A DNA stretch of 19,194 bases from CAZXBB01 sp964638815 (lineage in GTDB: Bacteria > Planctomycetota > Phycisphaerae > Phycisphaerales > SM1A02). Under the pieces are notes generated by a model. The model saw only the letters and a list, made by a program, of their open reading frames with translations. It did not search any database and had not been told where the DNA came from. Shown here piece after piece: positions 14,882 through 19,194 of the stretch. Where the stretch lies: contig CAZXBB010000356.1 of assembly GCA_964638815.1 (NCBI GenBank), forward strand, positions 1 to 19,194, written 5' to 3'. The first letter of the stretch is position 1, and every line of letters starts with the position of its first letter. Position numbers and translations under genes: made by a program.

Positions 14882-16519
14882 TCACGCGCCGTCGACGATC
14901 TCGATCGAAGCCAGCGTCACGTCGTCCTCGAGGCCGTGGTTGCCGATGAACGTGCGGAGCGCGGCGAACGCGGCCTCGACGTCCTGCTCCGGCGTCGCCG
15001 AGCCGGCCAGCACCTCCTGGAGACGCGCGGTGCCGAACTCCTCGCCCTCGGGGCTGCGGTGCTCGACCACGCCGTCGCTGTAGACGATCACGCGATCGCC
15101 CGCCGCGAGGTCCACCGACGAGGCGACGAACGGCGCGTCCGCGTCGATGCCCACGAGCAGGTTGCCGTCGCCGGGAACCGGCCCCGGCGCGCCGCCGGCG
15201 GGCTTGCGGAGCCAGTGCCCGTGCCCCGCGTCCACGTAAGTCAGCTTGCCGGTGACCCGGTCGAAGACGCCGACCCACAGCGACGCGAACATGTTGTCGG
15301 GCGAGCGCGGCACCAGGTAGCGGTTGACCTCCGCCACGACCACCGCCGGATTGTCGGCGTGGAGCATGGCCGCGCGCACGTGCGAGAGGATCGTCGTCAT
15401 CAGCATCGCGGCCCCGACGCCCTGCCCGCACACGTCGCCGCAGCACACGCCGACGTGCGTCTCGTCCATCTCGAAGATGTCGAAGAGGTCGCCGGCGACG
15501 ATGCGGCCCGGGTGCGTGCGCATCGCGTACTTCACGTGCCCGACGTTGCCGCGTTCCGGCGGCGTGAGGAAGTCCTGCGCTTTGCGGGCTGCCTGGAGGT
15601 CGGTCTCCAGACGCTCCTGCCGCTTCGCCAGATCCTTGTGACGGAGGCTCGCGAGGGCGAGGCCCGCGAGGCGGGCGACGGCCTGGCAGAAGCCGCTCGA
15701 GTCCGGCGCCCCGGCCCGCTCCGACCCGCGCGAGTCGAGGTAGATCGAGCCGATCACGAGGTTGTCGAGCAGGATCGGCGCGCACAACGCGGAGTGGATC
15801 GCCAGGCGGCTGATGCTCATGCCCAGCTCGACCGGCGCGTCCTCCGCGAGTCGCGCGACGTGACCCTTGGCCGCCTCCTTGATCAGCGACAGGCTGAACG
15901 TGAAGTCGGGACGACCCGGCGCGCCGAGGTCCCGCGCGTCGATCACCTCGACCTCGTCCTTCGAGCCCTGGTGACGCAGCACGGCCGCGCGCTGGTAGCC
16001 GCTCCCGGCGAGCACGAGTTCGAGCAGCGCCGCGGCGAGCTTCTCCTCGGTGGGGGCGTTCTGGATGGCGACGGCGCCGTCGATCAGCAGCTCGAGACGC
16101 CGCGCGAGGAGCGAGTCGAGTTCGCGCGCCGGCACCCGCTCGACGAGCGTGCCCGCGTCCTTGACACCGTCGGTGATCGCGATGGTGCGCGACGGCGTCG
16201 CCCCGAGGTTGAGCCGCAGCGTGTAGGGGCCGATGCGGAGGAAGTCGCCGGCGGCGAGGAGGGCGGGTTTGTCGGGCTCGAGCTCGATGCCGTTGAGGAC
16301 CGTGCCGTGGCGACTCCCGAGGTCGGTGATGAACCACTTCCCGCCGCGCCGCACGACCGTGGCGTGCCCGCGGGAGACGCTCGGGTCGGCGAGGCACATG
16401 TTGCAGTCCTGCCCGCGGCCGATGAGGACAGGCTCCTCGCCGGTGATGGTGCGCGTCTCCAGCGGCGGGCCGGTCACCGGCTCGAGCACAAGCTGATCGT
16501 CGACCGACGTTCCGGACAT
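14882..16519 (-). CDS. FHA-GAF-PP2C (SpoIIE-like) serine phosphatase
   Basis: This 545-aa cytoplasmic signalling protein has three parts. An FHA domain (about 20-105) carries IGRGQDCN, SVSRGHATV and DLGSRHGTVLNG, the phosphothreonine-binding loop signature. A GAF-like sensor follows at about 150-310 (SALCAPILLDNLVIGSIYLDSR), then a short coiled linker (KRQERLETDLQAARKAQDF). A PP2C/SpoIIE phosphatase domain (about 330-540) has metal-site motifs VAGDLFD, CGDVCGQGVGAAMLM, DAGHGHWL, IVYSDGVVE and DDVTLASIEI. Such proteins usually dephosphorylate anti-sigma-factor antagonists or FHA-bound kinase targets. No kinase or anti-anti-sigma gene lies in the window, so the partner is unknown. It is divergent from the SGNH lipoprotein gene, 22 bp apart, and has no Shine-Dalgarno sequence; TAGACT ends 6 nt before the ATG. 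Confidence 0.93.
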   Translation of the reverse strand: MSGTSVDDQLVLEPVTGPPLETRTITGEEPVLIGRGQDCNMCLADPSVSRGHATVVRRGGKWFITDLGSRHGTVLNGIELEPDKPALLAAGDFLRIGPYTLRLNLGATPSRTIAITDGVKDAGTLVERVPARELDSLLARRLELLIDGAVAIQNAPTEEKLAAALLELVLAGSGYQRAAVLRHQGSKDEVEVIDARDLGAPGRPDFTFSLSLIKEAAKGHVARLAEDAPVELGMSISRLAIHSALCAPILLDNLVIGSIYLDSRGSERAGAPDSSGFCQAVARLAGLALASLRHKDLAKRQERLETDLQAARKAQDFLTPPERGNVGHVKYAMRTHPGRIVAGDLFDIFEMDETHVGVCCGDVCGQGVGAAMLMTTILSHVRAAMLHADNPAVVVAEVNRYLVPRSPDNMFASLWVGVFDRVTGKLTYVDAGHGHWLRKPAGGAPGPVPGDGNLLVGIDADAPFVASSVDLAAGDRVIVYSDGVVEHRSPEGEEFGTARLQEVLAGSATPEQDVEAAFAALRTFIGNHGLEDDVTLASIEIVDGA

Positions 16520-16525
16520 TCGCGT

Positions 16526-16535
16526 AGTCTACACT
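16526..16535. promoter_or_regulatory. Putative bidirectional leaderless promoter
   Basis: Only 22 bp separate the divergent ATGs at 16519 (minus) and 16542 (plus). The plus strand has TACACT at 16530-16535, exactly 6 nt before its ATG. The minus strand has TAGACT at 16531-16526, exactly 6 nt before its ATG. The two hexamers overlap by 2 bp. Neither side has a Shine-Dalgarno sequence, so both mRNAs probably start at or next to the ATG. No convincing -35 is visible. Confidence 0.55.
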
Positions 16536-16541
16536 GGCACC

Positions 16542-17522
16542 ATGCGTAACGCGGTTCGAAGACTGCTCCTGCTCGCCGTGCTGGCGGGCGGCTGCCGCGG
16601 TTCCGAGGAGCCGGCGCCCCCGGCGCCTCCGGCGCCCACGGCGACCGCCGCGCCCACTGCGCCATCCGCGCCGGCCGACGCCGCGCCCGCACCGGCGGCC
16701 GCCCCGGTAACGACGCCGGCGCCCGCCGTCGCGGTGAACGACGCCGAACGCACGGCGCTCCTCGCGCGCGTCGCGCTCGTCGGAGCAAGCGCGACGGCCG
16801 GCTTCGGCGCGATCATCGACGACGGCGCCGGCGGGTCGGCCCTCACGACGCTCAGCCACGTGTTCGCCGCGGCGGTCAACCGCAGGCCGCGGGCGATCGT
16901 GAGCAACGGCGGCCACCTGATGTTCTTCACCGCGCCGATGGACGTCGGCGCGAGCCTCGTCGCCAACGCCCGCAGCACCGGGCCCACCCTCGTCGTCGCC
17001 GTGGACTTCCTCTTCTGGTTCGGCTACGGAAGTCGCGGGGCGGACGGGCGTCCGATCGACGACGAGATGGACCGGCTCGACATGCTCGAGAGCGGTCTGG
17101 CCTTCCTCGATGCGTTCGAGTGTCCCCTGGTCGTCGGCGACCTTCCCGACATGAGCCCCGCCATCGGCCTCATGCTGAGCGCCGCCCAGGTGCCCGCGCC
17201 CGACACGCTCGAGATCCTCAACGCCCGCCTGCACGACTGGGCGGCGGAGCGTCCGCACGTCATCGTCCTTCCCTTCGCGCGTCTCGTTGACGCGATGCGC
17301 ACGAACGAGCCCTTCGTCGTCGGCGACCGGAGCTGGCCCGCCGGAAGCGAGCGCATGCTCGTCCAGCCCGATCGCCTGCACCCGACGCCGCGGGGGCTCG
17401 TCGCCGTCATGCAGATGGTGGCGCACGCGCTGCTCGAGCGATTCCCGCAGCTCCGGGCGTCGGACTTCGAGCTGGACCCGGATTTGGTGATCCGGCGGGT
17501 GCAGGAGATGATCGGGTCATGA
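16542..17522 (+). CDS. SGNH/GDSL-type hydrolase lipoprotein
   Basis: The 326-aa product is an exported lipoprotein: a basic N terminus, a hydrophobic core and a lipobox LAGGC with Cys18. An Ala/Pro-rich linker (about 24-65) leads to an SGNH-like domain. The nucleophile block is VALVGASATAGFG with Ser83, and the C-terminal block is DRLHPTPRG with Asp277 and His280, matching the family DxxH. The family hydrolyses esters of lipids, sugars or cell-wall polymers. Asn and Gly of the middle blocks may be SNGGH (121-125) and the region after LVVAVDFLFWF. Substrate is unknown. It starts from the divergent promoter shared with the phosphatase gene, apparently leaderless. Its stop overlaps the ATG of the next lipoprotein gene, so the pair is probably co-translated. 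Confidence 0.82.
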   Translation: MRNAVRRLLLLAVLAGGCRGSEEPAPPAPPAPTATAAPTAPSAPADAAPAPAAAPVTTPAPAVAVNDAERTALLARVALVGASATAGFGAIIDDGAGGSALTTLSHVFAAAVNRRPRAIVSNGGHLMFFTAPMDVGASLVANARSTGPTLVVAVDFLFWFGYGSRGADGRPIDDEMDRLDMLESGLAFLDAFECPLVVGDLPDMSPAIGLMLSAAQVPAPDTLEILNARLHDWAAERPHVIVLPFARLVDAMRTNEPFVVGDRSWPAGSERMLVQPDRLHPTPRGLVAVMQMVAHALLERFPQLRASDFELDPDLVIRRVQEMIGS

Positions 17523-17998
17523 AGGCACGCCGGGACGGACGCGCGAAGGCACCGGGCCGCGAACGCACGAAGGCGGGCGGGCTCGGCGGCTCCGCCTGGA
17601 CCTGGCCCTGGGCCTGGGTTTCCCTCGTCCTCCTGCTGGGGGGCTGCGCGTCCCATCGCCAGGTGACCGTGACCGTGCGCGACGGTGCGAGCCACGAGCC
17701 GCTGGCCGGGGCGCGCGTGCAGGTGCGGCCGCTGCATCTCTTCCTGCCGTCGTATCCCAACGACATGCTCACGCCGTCGCCACACGTCAGCGCGACGGCG
17801 GACACGAACGCCTCGGGCGCTGCCACGCTCGACGCGCCCGCCCGGCATCCGTTCGAGCTGTTCGTGCTGATCCCGGCCGAGTCGCCGCGCGGGATCACCA
17901 TCGAGGATCTGCGGGACAGCACGGCCATGTGGCTCGCGCTGATCCCCGACGCGGGGCAGCGCACGGACGACCGGGCGCTCGAAGTGCGTGTCGAGTAG
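17519..17998 (+). CDS. Small lipoprotein with a carboxypeptidase-regulatory-like fold
   Basis: This 159-aa protein has a long basic N terminus (about 26 residues), a hydrophobic stretch (WPWAWVSLVLLLGG) and a lipobox LLGGC with Cys at about 43. The rest, VTVTVRDGASHEPLAGARVQV followed by ATADTNASGAATLDA, has the spacing of transthyretin-like or carboxypeptidase-regulatory-like beta-sandwich modules (G-x-P-L-x-G-A-x-V ... T-x-x-x-G). These often sit on the cell surface as binding or spacer units. The ATG overlaps the SGNH gene stop (17519-17522), which suggests a joint role at the membrane. A later start nearer the hydrophobic stretch would give a more normal signal peptide, but I see no better ribosome binding site there. 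Confidence 0.7.
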   Translation: MKARRDGRAKAPGRERTKAGGLGGSAWTWPWAWVSLVLLLGGCASHRQVTVTVRDGASHEPLAGARVQVRPLHLFLPSYPNDMLTPSPHVSATADTNASGAATLDAPARHPFELFVLIPAESPRGITIEDLRDSTAMWLALIPDAGQRTDDRALEVRVE

Positions 17999-18020
17999 CA
18001 CCTCGTCCCGGCGCATCTGC

Positions 18021-18026
18021 TACGCT
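18021..18026 (+). promoter_or_regulatory. Extended -10 promoter for the SDR gene
   Basis: TGC-TACGCT (18018-18026) fits an extended -10 element (TGn-TANNNT). It ends 7 nt before the GTG at 18034. There is no Shine-Dalgarno sequence, so a leaderless GTG-initiated mRNA is likely. Confidence 0.5.
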
Positions 18027-18033
18027 CTCCGCC

Positions 18034-18852
18034 GTGAGCCAGCCCGCCGTGAGCCTCTCTGCCGTGACCCAGGCGCTCGCCGAACGTCGCGCCATCGTGT
18101 GCGGATCGACCCAGGGCATCGGGCGCGCATGCGCGATCGCGTTCGCGCGGCAGGGCGCCGCCGTCACGCTCGTCGCGCGGCACGCCGGAGCGCTCGAAAT
18201 GGTCCGCGGCGAGCTCGCCCGTGACGCCGGCCAGACGCATCATGCGTTGCAGGCTGATTTCACGGACTGGGGCGCCGTGCGCGACGTCGTCGCGCGTCAC
18301 GCCGGGGCCGAAGGCCCGTTCCACATCCTGCTCAACAACACCGGCGGCCCCGCCGCAGGCCCGGCGTTCGACGCGCAGCCCGAGGCGTACGCCGCCGCGT
18401 TCGCCCAGCACCTGCTCGCGAACCAGGTCCTCGTGCAGACGCTCGCCCCCGGCATGCGCGACGCCGGCTACGGGCGCATCATCAACATCATCTCGACCTC
18501 GGTCATCACGCCGATCAAGGGGCTCGGCGTCTCGAACACGATCCGCGGCGCCGTCGCGAACTGGGCGCGCACGCTCGCCGCCGAACTGGCGCCGTTCGGG
18601 ATCACCGTGAACAACATCCTGCCCGGTTTCGTCGGGACGGCCCGGCTCGGCAGCCTGATCAAGGGCCGCGCGGACCGCGCCGGCACGACGGCCGAGGAGG
18701 TCGAGACGCAGATGAAGCAGTCGGTCCCGGCGCGCCGCTTCGGCACGCCCGAGGAGATCGCGGCGGTCGCGGCGTTCCTCGCGTCGCCCGGCGCGGCGTA
18801 CGTGAACGGCGTGAACCTGCCGGTGGACGGCGGACGCCTCGCGGCGCAGTGA
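18034..18852 (+). CDS. SDR-family oxidoreductase lacking the canonical Tyr/Lys pair
   Basis: The 272-aa protein (GTG start) has a Rossmann fold typical of classical short-chain dehydrogenases: the glycine motif CGSTQGIG (23-30), the NNTGG motif (101-105), the PG motif in NNILPGFV (193-200), and a C-terminal FLASPGAAYVNGVNLPVDGG. The catalytic Ser of the family aligns with Ser154 (NIISTS). Thirteen residues on, where YxxxK is expected, the sequence reads SNTIR (167-171), so both the general acid Tyr and the Lys are replaced. I recall a recurring SDR subgroup with an S-N-x-(L/I)-R motif in this place, so this is probably a family trait and not decay. Function is unknown; the usual label is 3-oxoacyl-ACP reductase-like. 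The GTG is favoured because the upstream frame overlaps the preceding lipoprotein gene and because of the promoter 7 nt before it. Confidence 0.87.
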   Translation: MSQPAVSLSAVTQALAERRAIVCGSTQGIGRACAIAFARQGAAVTLVARHAGALEMVRGELARDAGQTHHALQADFTDWGAVRDVVARHAGAEGPFHILLNNTGGPAAGPAFDAQPEAYAAAFAQHLLANQVLVQTLAPGMRDAGYGRIINIISTSVITPIKGLGVSNTIRGAVANWARTLAAELAPFGITVNNILPGFVGTARLGSLIKGRADRAGTTAEEVETQMKQSVPARRFGTPEEIAAVAAFLASPGAAYVNGVNLPVDGGRLAAQ

Positions 18853-18890
18853 GGCGACGCCCGGGGCCTGGGGGTTACGACGACTGATCC

Positions 18891-18959
18891 GTGTGCCCCG
18901 GTCCTCGGCTCGGCAAGGGCCGGGCGGCGCCCAACCGACGTGGGCGCTCCGGGGAACAC
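18891..18959. repeat. 69-bp foldable repeat element, copy 1
   Basis: The element is bounded by an imperfect 11-bp inverted repeat: gtgtgccccgg (18891-18901) and ccggggaacac (18949-18959), 10 of 11 paired. Inside are two further hairpins: CGGC-aagg-GCCG (18911-18922) and GCGCCCA-7 nt-TGGGCGC (18927-18947). The element can thus fold into a stem with two arms. It follows the SDR stop by 38 bp. It shares 66 of 69 bases with copy 2. The open frames across it are shadows. Confidence 0.9.
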
Positions 18960-18982
18960 CACACATGCCGACGACGCACCGG

Positions 18983-19024
18983 CGACTGACCCGTGACGAC
19001 TGACCCGTGACGACCGACCCGTGT
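18983..19024. repeat. 14-bp tandem repeat between the two 69-bp elements
   Basis: Two perfect copies of cgactgacccgtga (18983-18996, 18997-19010) are followed by a degenerate third (19011-19024) that runs into copy 2 of the 69-bp element. A related cgactgatcc precedes copy 1 at 18881-18890, so the 14-mer belongs to the larger repeated unit. Confidence 0.85.
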
Positions 19025-19089
19025 GCCCCGGTCCCTGGCTCGGCAAGGGCCGGGCGGCGCCCGACCGACGTGGGCGCTCCGGGGAACAC
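19021..19089. repeat. 69-bp foldable repeat element, copy 2
   Basis: This is a direct repeat of copy 1, 130 bp downstream, with three differences: tc to ct in the left half, and one a to g that shortens the second inner hairpin by one pair. The outer inverted repeat is unchanged. Similarity continues a little into the right flank (cacacgccgacg). The element ends 56 bp before the putative aldehyde dehydrogenase gene. Confidence 0.9.
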
Positions 19090-19130
19090 GCACACGCCGA
19101 CGCGAAACCCGCGGGCACGCGCCTTGCGGT

Positions 19131-19136
19131 TATCGT
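19131..19136 (+). promoter_or_regulatory. Putative -10 element for the gene at the right edge
   Basis: TATCGT fits TANNNT and ends 9 nt before the ATG at 19146. No Shine-Dalgarno sequence lies in between, again pointing to a leaderless start. Confidence 0.4.
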
Positions 19137-19145
19137 ACGACACGG

Positions 19146-19194
19146 ATGCTGACCCTCGCGAACTACATCGACGGCGAGATCGCGCCCCCCGCGT
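19146..19194 (+). CDS. Start of a probable aldehyde dehydrogenase (cut by window end)
   Basis: Sixteen codons are visible: MLTLANYIDGEIAPPA. The pattern N-Y-I-(D/N)-G-E followed by Pro is typical of the N terminus of NAD(P)-dependent aldehyde dehydrogenases. An aldehyde dehydrogenase could oxidise the semialdehyde formed by the GabT-like enzyme, but the two genes are 5 kb apart with other genes between them. The call rests only on this short start and on the promoter-like hexamer upstream. Confidence 0.55.
   Translation, partial: MLTLANYIDGEIAPPA

Noticed and set aside
14723..16549. 608-codon plus-strand frame and 862-codon minus frame over the FHA phosphatase
   Set aside because: Both are shadows; the FHA, GAF and PP2C motifs all lie in one other minus-strand frame.

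Overview
The window is very GC-rich chromosomal bacterial DNA. The best taxonomic clue is a dockerin-like tail near the left end (minus strand, 357-437; CPGDIDGDGE...VLAAWGPC). Tails of this kind are typical of secreted proteins of Planctomycetota, especially Phycisphaerae. This placement is an inference from one motif plus base composition; there is no rRNA or tRNA in the window.

Layout. (1) 1-554: a non-coding GC-rich tandem repeat and an orphaned dockerin tail. (2) 555-13865: nine minus-strand genes packed head to tail, most joined by 4-bp ATGA overlaps or short gaps with a ribosome binding site. In transcription order they encode a GabT-like aminotransferase, [a 203-bp gap filled by a 15-bp minisatellite], a nitrilase-superfamily amidohydrolase, an Orn/Lys/Arg-type PLP decarboxylase, an ATP-grasp ligase, a C45 autoproteolytic acyltransferase/hydrolase, a CdaA-YbbR fusion (diadenylate cyclase with its usual partner domain), the Mg2+ channel/transporter MgtE, a stand-alone DHH-DHHA1 phosphoesterase, and a large MscS-type mechanosensitive channel. 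(3) 13886-14683: a divergent promoter, a 103-codon stump of a sodium:solute symporter, and a small membrane protein. (4) 14882-17998: an FHA-GAF-PP2C phosphatase divergent from two lipoprotein genes (an SGNH-type hydrolase and a small one). (5) 18034-19194: an atypical SDR oxidoreductase, two copies of a 69-bp foldable repeat, and the first codons of a probable aldehyde dehydrogenase.

How the genes may work together. The five upstream enzymes of the long minus-strand block look like a pathway that makes, conjugates or recycles an amine: decarboxylation, ATP-dependent ligation, amide cleavage or acyl transfer, and transamination. I do not recognise the complete set as a described pathway. The four downstream genes form a plausible cyclic-di-AMP and ion/osmotic homeostasis set: synthesis, possible hydrolysis, Mg2+ uptake and pressure release. 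Translational coupling joins the two halves (the C45 gene overlaps the cyclase gene), which suggests polyamine-like cations, Mg2+ and c-di-AMP are managed together. The functional link is inference.

A second theme is transcription. Five genes that head transcription units are preceded by a TANNNT hexamer ending 6-9 nt before the start codon, without a Shine-Dalgarno sequence, so leaderless mRNAs are likely. Two of these sites are symmetric and could fire in both directions.
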